Shown piece by piece: positions 9,087-18,040 of a stretch of 64,000 nucleotides of DNA. The notes below the pieces were generated by a model. The model worked only from the letters and a program-made list of their open reading frames with translations, was not told the DNA's origin and searched no databases. The stretch comes from Paracoccus alcaliphilus (lineage in GTDB: Bacteria; Pseudomonadota; Alphaproteobacteria; Rhodobacterales; Rhodobacteraceae): contig NZ_CP067124.1 of the NCBI RefSeq assembly GCF_028553725.1, positions 816,001 to 880,000 on the forward strand, read 5' to 3'. The position numbers and the translations under genes were made by a program. The number at the start of each line of letters is the position of its first letter. Positions within the stretch are counted from its first letter, which is position 1.

Positions 9087-10576
9087 TTTACCTCTCCTGT
9101 TTCTGGTTTTTTTGTGTTGTCCGGCGTTTTGCACCACGGCCACATGCGGGCCGTATCCAGCCGCCGATAGGGGATCAGCTGCACGTTCGCAGGCCCAAGA
9201 TCAGGGGTATCGACCACAAGGATGCGCTCCGCCAAGGGTTCGTAGAAGTCGCGGAAATGCGTCTTGGAGCGCAGCAGGATGATCTCGTAGTCTTGGGGGC
9301 TTTCACCAAAGATGGTGAAAGCGTCGCCATCCACCGCAAAGGCGAAATGCGACACGACCGACACCCGGACGCGCCCGATCTGGATCAGCGCCGTCAGCCC
9401 CAGATCGACATGGCTGCCCTGCTGATAGCGACCTGACACGGTAAAGGACTTCTGCCCGGTCCACAGAATATCGGCCTGAACCGCCACGGGACCGCCGGTT
9501 TCGGGCGCGCTTTTACCCGCAAGCGACAGCGCGATGCGATTGCCCGCGCCCGCCGCATGCGCCTGGACCGCCGATTCCGGGTCCAGAAGGAACGGCACCA
9601 TTACCGGGCCAGGATCATGCTCCAGCAGCGCCCGCAGAAAATGGGTGGAATCGTTCATCCGGTCGGCATGTTCCAGCAGCACGACCGGACGTCCCGTGGC
9701 CGGATGCGCCGCCAGATCGGCCAGTGCTTCGTCCACCGTCAGCACCGGCACCGCCGCCGAAAGTTCGGCCCGCAGATCATACAGCTTGCCAGAGAATTCC
9801 AGTGCCCGCGCCTCGGCCGAGGTCTGGCCTGCCCAATCCATGCAGATGACCGACATGCCGGTATTCCCGGCATCGGCATAGGAAAAGCCCGCCATGACCG
9901 AGATGTCGCAGTCAGGTGCCTTACGCGCCTCGGCCATGATCCGAGACAGTGGCATCAATGAGGTCGCCGACATGATCGAGGGGATCACGATTCCCGGCCG
10001 CGCCACCGCGAGGCCGGGCCGCCGCCCCTCGCGGATCATGCGCAGCAGGGCGCGGGTGGCACGCTCTCCGGTCTCGCCCATATCGATATGCGGCGAATGG
10101 CGATAGGCGACGGCGATATCCGCACCGCGCAGCATCCGCGCATCGACATTGCCGTGATAGTCCAGCGCCACCGCGATAGGCAGATCGGGCTTTGCAGCAC
10201 GCAGGCTGTCGATGACGTGACGTTCGACATCCGCATAGCCCTCGGCCCAGCAGGCCCCGTGCAGGAACAGGACGATCCCGTCCAGCGGCGCTGCCTGTGC
10301 CACGCCATCCAGCAATTCGCGGGTGTAGAACTGGACCGCTTCGTCGCTGGCCGGACCAAGCGCGCCCAGAAGCGTATGAAACAGCGGCACGAACTCGGCA
10401 CCCTCGGCTTCGCAAATCGCCATGCAGCCGCCGGGAACTGTGTTCGTGCCGCGAAACCGGGCGGGGATCTCATCGCCGCGTGTGCAGACGCGCTGGAATT
10501 CATCCAGTTCGACACGCTGCGGAACCGAACTGACCGATTCCAGATTGAACCCGGCAAAGGCGATACGCGGTGTCAT
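9083..10576 (-). CDS. M81 family metallopeptidase (MlrC-like)
   Basis: A 497-residue protein of the M81/MlrC family, named after the microcystin-degradation enzyme MlrC; most relatives have unknown amide or peptide substrates. The N-terminal domain shows the metal-site motifs ALDYHGNVD and YRHSPHIDMGETG, supplying the Asp and His ligands. The rest matches both MlrC halves (the AGFSYADAGNTGMSV and VVLLEHADRMNDSTHFLRALLE stretches). No signal peptide, so it acts in the cytoplasm on imported substrate. It starts 6 bases after the aminotransferase gene and overlaps the binding-protein gene by ATGA. It probably cleaves the imported compound. Confidence 0.88.
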   Translation of the reverse strand: MTPRIAFAGFNLESVSSVPQRVELDEFQRVCTRGDEIPARFRGTNTVPGGCMAICEAEGAEFVPLFHTLLGALGPASDEAVQFYTRELLDGVAQAAPLDGIVLFLHGACWAEGYADVERHVIDSLRAAKPDLPIAVALDYHGNVDARMLRGADIAVAYRHSPHIDMGETGERATRALLRMIREGRRPGLAVARPGIVIPSIMSATSLMPLSRIMAEARKAPDCDISVMAGFSYADAGNTGMSVICMDWAGQTSAEARALEFSGKLYDLRAELSAAVPVLTVDEALADLAAHPATGRPVVLLEHADRMNDSTHFLRALLEHDPGPVMVPFLLDPESAVQAHAAGAGNRIALSLAGKSAPETGGPVAVQADILWTGQKSFTVSGRYQQGSHVDLGLTALIQIGRVRVSVVSHFAFAVDGDAFTIFGESPQDYEIILLRSKTHFRDFYEPLAERILVVDTPDLGPANVQLIPYRRLDTARMWPWCKTPDNTKKPETGEVK

Positions 10577-10582
10577 GGCGCT

Positions 10583-11908
10583 TTAGCCCGCCGTCGCGGC
10601 GGTAATCGCCCCGGCAAGACGCTCGACGATCTGATCAATCTCTTCGGGCTGGATGATATAGGGCGGCGCCAGCAGGACGTGATCGCCGCGCACGCCGTCG
10701 ATCGTGCCCCCCATCGGATAGCACATCAGCCCGCGATCCATCGCCTCGCGCTTGATTCTGGCATGCAGGCGCATCTTGGGGTCAAAGGGGGTCTTGCTGT
10801 CGCGGTCGACAACCAGTTCGATGCCGCGAAACAGGCCCCGCCCCCGGATGTCCCCGACGAAAGGCGACTGGCCCAAAGCGGCCTCCAATCCAGCCTGAAG
10901 GCGGTCGCCCATTGCCACGACCTGTTCCATCATGCCGGGGCGGGCAAGGATCTCGACCACCTTGCCGGCGGCGGCGGCGGCGACCGGGTGACAGATATAG
11001 GTGTGACCGTGCTGGAACAGACCCGAGCCCTGTGCGAAAGCCTGATAGATGGCATCCGACAGCATCACCGCGCCGATGGGCTGATAGCCGCCCCCCAGAC
11101 CCTTGGCGATGGTGACCAGATCAGGACGCACACCCTCGGCAGCGCAGGCAAACAGACTTCCGGTGCGGCCCATCCCGCACATCACCTCGTCAAGGATCAG
11201 CAGAACGCCGTGGCGGTCACAGACCTCGCGGATGCGACGGAAGTAGCCCGGCACGGCCGGCACAGCGCCCATCGTGGCCCCGACCACCGGCTCGGCCACG
11301 AAGGCGATGACCTCATCCGCACCTAGTTCGCGGATCTTTGCATCCAGTTCATCCGCCAGCCGCTGGGCATTATCGTCGGCGGATTCGTCAGGCCGTTGAT
11401 CCCGATAGGCATAGCAGGGCGAGACGTGATGCGTCTCGGGCAGGATCGGCTGAAACTGCGCGCGCCGCCAGGCATTGCCGCCCGTGGCCAGCGCGCCGAT
11501 CGTGTTGCCGTGATAGCTTTGCCGTCGCGCGATGATGTGGCGTCGCTGTGGCTGGCCGATTTCGACGAGATACTGGCGCGCCATTTTCAGTGCTGCTTCG
11601 ACCGCCTCTGATCCGCCAGACACGAGATAGACATAGTCCAATCCCTCGGGGGCCAGATCAACAAGCTTCCCGGCCAGATCTTCGGCCGCATCGGTAGTGA
11701 AGAACGAGGTATGGGCATAGGCAATGCGATCCATCTGCGCGCGCATCGCGTCCAGCACCTCGACGTTGCCGTGACCCAGACAGCTGACCGCCGCACCGCC
11801 GGAGCCGTCGATATAGCTGCGCCCTGCGGCGTCCTGAATATAGACCCCTTGTCCGGCGACGGCATGCGGCAGTGATGCCGCAATCGAGCGGTGAAGAATT
11901 CTGGTCAT
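10583..11908 (-). CDS. Class III (omega) pyridoxal-phosphate aminotransferase
   Basis: A 441-residue PLP enzyme of the omega-amino-acid:pyruvate / class III aminotransferase family, which moves an amino group from an amine or omega-amino acid to a keto acid. Visible motifs are the cofactor loop SGGSEAVEAALKMAR, the LILDEVMCGMGRTG segment that holds the conserved Asp, and the Schiff-base Lys in LVTIAKGLGGGYQP. The start ATG at 11908 begins the family N-terminus; an open stretch upstream to 12277 is a shadow of the divergent regulator gene. It is the first gene of the leftward operon, facing the RpiR-family regulator. Confidence 0.92.
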   Translation of the reverse strand: MTRILHRSIAASLPHAVAGQGVYIQDAAGRSYIDGSGGAAVSCLGHGNVEVLDAMRAQMDRIAYAHTSFFTTDAAEDLAGKLVDLAPEGLDYVYLVSGGSEAVEAALKMARQYLVEIGQPQRRHIIARRQSYHGNTIGALATGGNAWRRAQFQPILPETHHVSPCYAYRDQRPDESADDNAQRLADELDAKIRELGADEVIAFVAEPVVGATMGAVPAVPGYFRRIREVCDRHGVLLILDEVMCGMGRTGSLFACAAEGVRPDLVTIAKGLGGGYQPIGAVMLSDAIYQAFAQGSGLFQHGHTYICHPVAAAAAGKVVEILARPGMMEQVVAMGDRLQAGLEAALGQSPFVGDIRGRGLFRGIELVVDRDSKTPFDPKMRLHARIKREAMDRGLMCYPMGGTIDGVRGDHVLLAPPYIIQPEEIDQIVERLAGAITAATAG

Positions 11909-11959
11909 TGACTTGTCCCGTTGATGAAGGGGAATCACCTGCCCCCTGCCCCTGATCCA

Positions 11960-11992
11960 TTTGTGCCAAAATAGACTCAGTTTGGCAACAAA
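11960..11992. promoter_or_regulatory. Inverted repeat TGCCAAA-N10-TTTGGCA in the divergent promoter region
   Basis: TGCCAAA at 11964-11970 and TTTGGCA at 11981-11987 form a perfect 7+7 inverted repeat with a 10-base spacer; the outer TTTG/ACAAA flanks extend it imperfectly. It lies 52 bases upstream of the aminotransferase start, where a regulator operator is expected. Assignment to the divergent RpiR-family protein is inference. Confidence 0.5.
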
Positions 11993-12006
11993 TGTCTCAC
12001 GTAAGC

Positions 12007-12023
12007 ACAAACAGGACGTTTGT
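12007..12023. promoter_or_regulatory. Inverted repeat ACAAAC-N5-GTTTGT upstream of the RpiR-family gene
   Basis: A perfect 6+6 inverted repeat with a 5-base spacer, 77 bases upstream of the regulator start and 14 bases from the other inverted repeat. It could be a second operator for autoregulation. The two repeats share a CAAA/TTTG core. Confidence 0.4.
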
Positions 12024-12099
12024 TTCACCTTCATCTGACCAAATCTGTTGCACTTTGGCGCAGTTCTATCCATTCTCCTTTCCAAAAGGCTTTGAACGA

Positions 12100-12987
12100 A
12101 TGTCTCACAAGGACGCCCTGCGGGCCCGCCTGATCTCCATCTTTGACGACATGCCCTCGCAGTTGCAGCGGGCCGCCCGCTACATTCTGGAACATCCCGA
12201 TGAGGTGGCGCTGGTCTCGATGCGGCATCTGGCGCGCAACGCCGGGGTGCAGCCCTCGACCATGACGAGGTTGGCAAAGTTCCTGGGAATGAACGGGTAT
12301 GACGACATCCGCACCCATCATGCCCAGGCTATCCGCCAACGCAGCGACGGCTTCGCTGCCCAGCAAGAGCGCGCCAGCACAAGCGGCGAAGGACTGACCG
12401 GACAGATGCTGCAGAGCCTATCGATGCAGATCGCCCGCCTGACAGAGTCCGCTACCATCGCCCAGATGGAAGCTGCCGCCGCACGCCTTGCAGAAGCACA
12501 CAAGATTTATGTTCTCGGACTGCGCTCATGCCATCTGGTTGCGTGGCATTTCCATTATGTGATGACCTTGCTGGGCGAGAGCAGCGTGCATCTGGACGGC
12601 CCGGCAGGCACGGTCGGCGACGGGCTGATGAGTGCCGGCCCCGAGGATGTGCTGCTGGTGATGTCGATCAACCCTTATGCGCGGCATTCGTTGGAGCTGG
12701 CGAACATGGCGCATGACAAGGGACTGGCCGTGGTGGCCATTACCGACAGCGAGGTGTCACCCTTGGTTGCCATAGCTGACGAGGTGATCCTGTGCCCTAC
12801 CGAAAGCCCGACCTTCTTTCATACGCTGGCCCCGGCTTTGGCGGTCTCCGAGGTGCTGTGCGGCCTGCTGGCCAACCGCAACCGCGACGGCGCGCTGACC
12901 GCGTTGCAGAACGCCGACCGCCATCTGCTTGAGTTGAACACATATTACACAGGTCCGAAGCGGCGTTCAGTTCCTGTTGAAAGGTAG
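12100..12987 (+). CDS. RpiR/MurR-family transcriptional regulator
   Basis: A 295-residue regulator with an N-terminal HTH_6 domain (about residues 5-80; RNAGVQPSTMTRLAKFLGMNGYDDIR is the recognition region) and a C-terminal SIS domain (about 120-270; IYVLGLRSCHLVAWHFHYV and VLLVMSINPYARHSLELANMAHDKGLAVVAITDSEVSPL). SIS domains usually bind phosphosugars, but RpiR members next to amino-acid transporters often answer to other ligands. The chosen ATG at 12100 begins the HTH domain; an in-frame upstream opening from 11992 overlaps the operator region. It diverges from the aminotransferase-importer operon and is its likely regulator. Confidence 0.9.
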   Translation: MSHKDALRARLISIFDDMPSQLQRAARYILEHPDEVALVSMRHLARNAGVQPSTMTRLAKFLGMNGYDDIRTHHAQAIRQRSDGFAAQQERASTSGEGLTGQMLQSLSMQIARLTESATIAQMEAAAARLAEAHKIYVLGLRSCHLVAWHFHYVMTLLGESSVHLDGPAGTVGDGLMSAGPEDVLLVMSINPYARHSLELANMAHDKGLAVVAITDSEVSPLVAIADEVILCPTESPTFFHTLAPALAVSEVLCGLLANRNRDGALTALQNADRHLLELNTYYTGPKRRSVPVER

Positions 12988-13248
12988 TGGGGCCGCGCCA
13001 AGATTCACCATGCCCGCTGCCTTTGCCCGTAAGCGAGCTTCATCCGCGCTCATTGGCCATAAGCAAGTGGCGGGATATTCGCGCTGAGTGTGAACGATAC
13101 TTCATCGGGCGGCCCAGTCGCCGGTAATTAGCCTTCGTTGCCACCATCTTGACAAGCGTCTTGGACCGAGAGTACCGACATAGCTGAACTCACTCACCAT
13201 ATCTTCTTTTCACGTGTCGCCGGTTCAACCTGCTGACAGGGCAAGGTG
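12988..13248. other. Intergenic end region of the TnsB-TniQ module, with a short spaced repeat
   Basis: No gene is supported in these 261 bases. Two near-identical 11-mers, CCGTAAGCGAG at 13027 and CCATAAGCAAG at 13057, are exactly 30 bases apart. Such repeats could be transposase-binding sites at the left end of the mobile module, but I found no convincing inverted partner near 18300-18430, so the true end is not located. Confidence 0.3.
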
Positions 13249-13956
13249 TTACTCTCGGTATGGAGCCATTGCCTTAGCTTCGGTCTGCATCGGCAGATGG
13301 TTGCGCGGAATCGGGACCGTACTGACCCATTCGCCCTCGCCACGCTCTCGGAATGTATGGACAGCACGCTCAATGATACCTTGGTCGATGACCGGCGCAT
13401 CCACCACCATATGCAGTCCTACGCCGTAGCTGTACGAACGATCAATTTCAAAGGACTCATAGATATCTGGCGGGGAATCTTTCAGAATCTGCGATGCTGT
13501 GCGTTCCTGGTGCTCTCGTACCGTCAGGCCGTCGAGGGAGACATAGCGACGCGGTTCGGGGAAAATAACCCGATGCATTTTCTGACCACGCACCGACGGC
13601 ACCTGTACGGTTTTCCAACGAAACTCTGCCTCAAACTCGGCCTCGGTCAGCAGAGACTGGGTTTGCTCCCAAGCCAGTTCGCTGACTTGGTCCCAGAATG
13701 CCATCTGGCCTGTGATGATCTCAGCATTCCAAATCGTATGGCCATCCATGCTAAGAAACATGAAATCGAACCACTGATTATAGACATCGGGTCGTCCGGG
13801 CTCATCCAGCGTTTGATGACTGGTGAATATACCGCCATAGCGCGGCGTATCGCACAGGATCCGCCACCGCAATTGAACGAAGGCGTCGCGCTGCCGTCGG
13901 CGGGAAAGCTCCCCAAAGGGAATCTGGGACCTGCGACCTTTACTGAATCTTGCCAT
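13249..13956 (-). CDS. Unknown protein overlapping the 3' end of the TnsB-TniQ gene
   Basis: A 235-residue protein I do not recognise. Its ATG at 13956 lies 17 bases inside the end of the transposase gene, so it belongs to the transposon operon. It begins with a basic segment (MARFSKGRRSQIPFGELSRRRQRDAF), then a mixed alpha/beta region rich in aromatic residues (QWFDFMFLSMDGHTIWNAEI; TGQMAFWDQVSELAWEQ) and a C-terminal part with GVGLHMVVDAPVIDQ. There is no signal peptide, membrane segment, Walker A motif or zinc-binding cysteine cluster, so it is not a disguised TnsC ATPase. Position suggests an accessory transposition or target-selection factor. Confidence 0.6.
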   Translation of the reverse strand: MARFSKGRRSQIPFGELSRRRQRDAFVQLRWRILCDTPRYGGIFTSHQTLDEPGRPDVYNQWFDFMFLSMDGHTIWNAEIITGQMAFWDQVSELAWEQTQSLLTEAEFEAEFRWKTVQVPSVRGQKMHRVIFPEPRRYVSLDGLTVREHQERTASQILKDSPPDIYESFEIDRSYSYGVGLHMVVDAPVIDQGIIERAVHTFRERGEGEWVSTVPIPRNHLPMQTEAKAMAPYRE

Positions 13957-16900
13957 GGTTTTTCAGTCCTGTTGAGTCTGTTGACGCCAGCGCAGCCCTA
14001 TTTCTGGGAAAAATGCGCAACCTTTCCAATACCGCAGCTGAATCCTTCTCCGCGATGCCCAATGCGCCGAGTCCCTGTTTCCTGCGATCATAGGTGAAGT
14101 TAACCTCAGCGGCATCAGCCGCCAGCAGGACATGCGATGTTCGCGTCCGGTGTGCGCGAGCGAAGATTGTCAACGGTTTGCAAGCTACTTTCCGCCGTGT
14201 CTTTCGAATTTTTGTTGGAGCCACCCAGGTGCCCAGGAATGCATCCAAAGTCTCTGGCCTGAACCCCATCATTCTATTGTTGAACCGGAAATCTGGCAGC
14301 AAAAGCTGGTCCGCAATGAGTGTCCGCAAGACCTCGACACATATGCCCAAGTGACGCCCGGCATCTTGAGCGTTGAGGAGGTCTCTGAGCTTTGGTGCAA
14401 GCTCAGCGATCAGCGCTGGATCGACAACGTGGCTTTCCCCGGCCCGAATGCCGTATTGTGCTTTCAGCACAAGTGACGTGATCTTCGTTCCAATGCCATG
14501 CTGCTTGCAGAGGGAGCGCAACGTTGTCGGCTGAATGCCACGCGTCAGAATGCCGAAAACCTTCTCTTGCCCGGTGAAACGAAAATTCTCGCCAACGTAT
14601 TTGGCCATGACTTCGCATATCGGCCGGTAAGCCGGCTGGTCCTTTCGAAAGTAGAATTGATCAAATGCCTTGCCGAAGGCCTTGCGATAATCGTTGCCAT
14701 GCCGGCCTCGACCAATCTGATCGTGCAGAAAATCCTTCACGGCCGCTGGCCCCTCGGTCAGAACGTCCGCTCCGATACATCCATGTCGCCGGCGCTCGTC
14801 AGCGGAAATATCTTGCCAGCTTGCGTTGGCGCCACGCGAAGCCATCGCCCCAAACACCTCCGCCGTGTGGATGATGACATCGAGCTGAAGATCGTCGATC
14901 CATCGGCCTCCATGCATCCCGCCCAACCGCTCTGCTATATAGCACTCCAACGAGGTTGGGTGATCAGGTTGCCACATTGCCTTCTGTGCTGCCGTCAGCT
15001 GCAAGACCAAAGACGACAGATCCGGCTGGATGCGCGAAGCTTTGCGGGGCGTTATCGTCATCAGACGGATCTCGTGCTCGGCGCAAACGTGGTTCGCATC
15101 GATCAGCCAATCCGTGCGAGCAAGGCAAGCGGATCTCAGATGACCGTCTGCCAACTCACCCAGACAGGCCGGGCAAAATCGGAAGCGATCCTTAGCGGAC
15201 ATGACCTTGTTTCGGGGATCGACGCCGAGTTGCAGCCGTCGGGGATTGCTGGCGTCAAGCGCACCGTTGCTGAGAGCAGCCGGGTCACAGCCTGTATATC
15301 TGGCCAAACGCTCGACGCTGTGCCTGTCCCCCATCAGCAAGGCGCGGAGGTCCAGATCGAACAGATAGGCCATCTCGGGAAGCGATGAGAGACCTGACAG
15401 GCGGGCGATGCGGTATCCATAGGAAGCGACGGTTTCTCGGGTGTGCGGGGCAGGAAACCCGTCGTGTAAAATTTCCGCCGAAACTGCAGCGCGTTCGCGA
15501 TTATGCTCCATGACGGTTTGGGCAAAAGCCGACCATTGGTAAAATGATATTCCCGTCAGCGCCCCGGACAGATCATGAGCCGGATACCAGGTTCCGTCGA
15601 TTTCGACGGCGATCCAGCCGAGGTCCATTTGGTCGAACCGGAGGCGCACACTCCGCTGGTGACGATGCTTATAAGCATCGCGCAGCTCGTCGCAGGTGAA
15701 GTCGGCACCGAACACGCGAACCCCGCGACCAGAAATTGTGCGTTCAAGCTCCACACCGAATATGGCCCGGCGATCCATCGCATCTACCGGGGTAGGCAGG
15801 CCGTATTTGTCGACAAGTCGGTTCCAGCAATCTGCTGGCGTTTCGCCTTGAAGACCAGCATGACGGCGCTGGTGATAGACGTCGACGATATAGGTCACAA
15901 ATGCCTCCAGAAGGTCCTGATCGGTGAGGGACGCTTCGGCTTCTGCGTTGTAATCGCCCCGCTGCACGGGGTTTGAGAATGTCCGCCCCCGAAAACGGCT
16001 GACGAAATGCGATGAAAACGTGCCGAACAGGCGCTCAATGCGAGACCTGAGTTTAGCGACGCCGCCAGCCGGATTCATCAGGCGCGCATGTAATCCCGCG
16101 CAGGCGATCTTTAAATCTTCGCTGACGAAAGCGGAGCCCATATCGGCGGCGATGAATTCCGGGCGTCCGCCCTGATGCCAGCCAGCCCGACAGCCTAAAC
16201 TGAGCGCGATGGCAGTTTTGTCGGTCGTCACCATTTCCAGCGTCCGGATAGCCGCTTGCGAACTGGTCGATCTGGACAGGGTGAGCCCGACAACGCATCG
16301 CGTGGCGCAGTCGATGGCAACGCAGACGACCAGGCGCGTCACTTCGAGGGCGGTGGCCTGCTGCGCCGTCAGCTGGTCAAGCAGGCTAGCATCGAAGATC
16401 AAAGTCGTGAGATCGACCTCCCACTCATCAATCTCGACCCGTTCCATCGGCCGTAGCACTTGCACGCCATATTCGATGAGCGCAAATTTCTTGTTGGCGG
16501 CATCCGCGCCGTGACGTTGAAGGTAGCTTTCGTAGGGATCCATCTGCCTGATCGCACGATAGACCGAGGAGCGGGATGGCGGTTTTAGTTTAGGCAGATC
16601 CTGTTCAGCACGCCCTCGATTGAAATCCGCATAAAGGTTTGTCGCCCTCTCGTGGATGCCGTCGATGCTCGGGCGAAGCGGAGAAGCATATTCAGCGATC
16701 AGCGCATCGAAGGCGGCGCGTTCTCCGGGCAGCATGTGACGTTTGTTCCCGCAGCGATGCGTTTGGGGAACCAAAGCCATGATGTTAAAACCGCTGTTCA
16801 CGTAGTCTCGTTTCCAGGTGAGCAGCGTTTTGGCGCAGGGCGGTGTGTGCAGGGCCTCTTTGCGCCCCGCGCGCTTTACGAGCCCACGCTGGCGTTTGCG

Positions 16901-17296
16901 GATCGCCATCTCCACGGCCCCGATTATGGCGGGCAGAATGGCATTTACGGATGCTTCGGTGCGCTTGCTCAGACCGGCGTCGACGTATCGCAGTAGTTCT
17001 TCCACATACAGGTGCCTCCACAGCGCTATGTCGCGCTTGGCTTCCGGGAGGTCACGGAAATGTTCTGGTAACCCGATCAGCCCTCGCTCAGCGACAGCGC
17101 GTGACGCTCCTTCCGCGACATAACGGAAGCGAGGGCTGCGGAGCAGCTCTTCTAATTCACCGTGTGTGATGCTGCGGGTGATGTGCGGTGCGGCTATGCC
17201 GGCCAAGACGATACCGTCAGTATCATGTGAAGAAACTCGATATTCGGCACCATCAAGGATGATAAGATCGAGGCGGTTAAAATCGCTGTGTTTCAT
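13940..17296 (-). CDS. TnsB-type DDE transposase fused to a TniQ-type domain
   Basis: A 1118-residue protein that joins two normally separate Tn7-like proteins. Residues 1-600 resemble TnsB/TniA: helix-turn-helix segments, then an rve-type catalytic core with the triad D290 (ERVEIDEWEVDL), D385 (FIAADMGSAF) and E421 (RSRIERLFGTF), followed by a Mu-transposase-like beta-barrel (QRSVRLRFDQMDLGWIAVEIDG). Residues from about 625 match TniQ/TnsD: an ARLSGLSSLPEMAYLF opening and a zinc-binding set C708-x2-C711 ... C738-x2-H741 around a TDWLIDANHVCAEHE segment, then a long helical C-terminus. It lies 10 bases behind the TnsA-like gene. A TnsB-TniQ fusion should couple DNA cutting directly to target choice. 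Confidence 0.85.
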   Translation of the reverse strand: MKHSDFNRLDLIILDGAEYRVSSHDTDGIVLAGIAAPHITRSITHGELEELLRSPRFRYVAEGASRAVAERGLIGLPEHFRDLPEAKRDIALWRHLYVEELLRYVDAGLSKRTEASVNAILPAIIGAVEMAIRKRQRGLVKRAGRKEALHTPPCAKTLLTWKRDYVNSGFNIMALVPQTHRCGNKRHMLPGERAAFDALIAEYASPLRPSIDGIHERATNLYADFNRGRAEQDLPKLKPPSRSSVYRAIRQMDPYESYLQRHGADAANKKFALIEYGVQVLRPMERVEIDEWEVDLTTLIFDASLLDQLTAQQATALEVTRLVVCVAIDCATRCVVGLTLSRSTSSQAAIRTLEMVTTDKTAIALSLGCRAGWHQGGRPEFIAADMGSAFVSEDLKIACAGLHARLMNPAGGVAKLRSRIERLFGTFSSHFVSRFRGRTFSNPVQRGDYNAEAEASLTDQDLLEAFVTYIVDVYHQRRHAGLQGETPADCWNRLVDKYGLPTPVDAMDRRAIFGVELERTISGRGVRVFGADFTCDELRDAYKHRHQRSVRLRFDQMDLGWIAVEIDGTWYPAHDLSGALTGISFYQWSAFAQTVMEHNRERAAVSAEILHDGFPAPHTRETVASYGYRIARLSGLSSLPEMAYLFDLDLRALLMGDRHSVERLARYTGCDPAALSNGALDASNPRRLQLGVDPRNKVMSAKDRFRFCPACLGELADGHLRSACLARTDWLIDANHVCAEHEIRLMTITPRKASRIQPDLSSLVLQLTAAQKAMWQPDHPTSLECYIAERLGGMHGGRWIDDLQLDVIIHTAEVFGAMASRGANASWQDISADERRRHGCIGADVLTEGPAAVKDFLHDQIGRGRHGNDYRKAFGKAFDQFYFRKDQPAYRPICEVMAKYVGENFRFTGQEKVFGILTRGIQPTTLRSLCKQHGIGTKITSLVLKAQYGIRAGESHVVDPALIAELAPKLRDLLNAQDAGRHLGICVEVLRTLIADQLLLPDFRFNNRMMGFRPETLDAFLGTWVAPTKIRKTRRKVACKPLTIFARAHRTRTSHVLLAADAAEVNFTYDRRKQGLGALGIAEKDSAAVLERLRIFPRNRAALASTDSTGLKNHGKIQ

Positions 17297-17306
17297 AGCG
17301 CCCCCC

Positions 17307-17834
17307 TCAAGCGAGCATCATGTGGGAGAAAGGTGGGACAACAGGCGCGCCCAGCTCTTTGGCGCGCTCAATCAGACGCGTCGTTGGGGCGTGCGGAACG
17401 ATCGTCTGCCGGGGCACGTCCGCATCGGTGAACAGCAGGACCCGTGTCGCGAAGGATCTGGGCAATTGCGCGGCGATGAGCCTCAGCGTGTCTTCGAAGC
17501 GGTACTTGCGGACACGGGTCAACGGACGAACGGCCACGGCACTCGCTGTGCCATCGACATATTTCGCCAAGAAGTCGAAATGATGAGTGACGTGTTTGCC
17601 CCGCGTGTCGACGTAGCTGATGGCAGGGGGTTGCGCCCGCACCTCACGAATGTCGGGGTTCGCAACCAGCTGATCCCAGCAATGGGCTTCCAGTCCAGAT
17701 TCAAGCCTGCTGATGACAGGTCGGGGCAAAAAAGATCGCACATCAACGACCTGGACGCGCGCACTCGCCTTTGAGCGCGCCGGAAAGATACGGCTGGCCT
17801 CGGCCAGCACGGGAAAACGGAAGAAGGGGTTCAT
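17307..17834 (-). CDS. TnsA-like endonuclease with atypical active site
   Basis: A 175-residue protein placed where heteromeric Tn7-like elements encode TnsA, which cuts the 5' ends of the transposon. The order of motifs fits a restriction-endonuclease fold: E45/E49 (RLESGLEAHCWDQL), a QPPAISYVDTRGK strand, D87 in HHFDFLAKY, then AVAVRP at 100-104. In TnsA the last motif carries a Gln/Glu and a Lys; here these positions read Ala101 and Arg103, so metal-dependent cutting may be altered or lost. The start ATG at 17834 has an AGGGATG ribosome site; the opening upstream to 18083 has no family support. Confidence 0.65.
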   Translation of the reverse strand: MNPFFRFPVLAEASRIFPARSKASARVQVVDVRSFLPRPVISRLESGLEAHCWDQLVANPDIREVRAQPPAISYVDTRGKHVTHHFDFLAKYVDGTASAVAVRPLTRVRKYRFEDTLRLIAAQLPRSFATRVLLFTDADVPRQTIVPHAPTTRLIERAKELGAPVVPPFSHMMLA

Positions 17835-18040
17835 GTCACATCCCTGGCAAGTTTTGACAGGTGATCGCCCATGAACTCGGGCGATCACGATGAGCGAAGG
17901 CAACACGAATCTTGTGGTCGACGCAGGCTGCGCCGATCCTTGACTTCGTATGCGAGGTTTGGGATGCTCAGGGCGTCGGGATTCCAAATCGACAAATCTA
18001 AGCAAGGTCCCGGGGCTCGGCCTCTGGGGCCTTTTGCTTT

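Noticed and set aside
13249..13956. The 235-residue protein as a hidden TnsC
   Set aside because: No Walker A, Walker B or sensor motif can be found in it.
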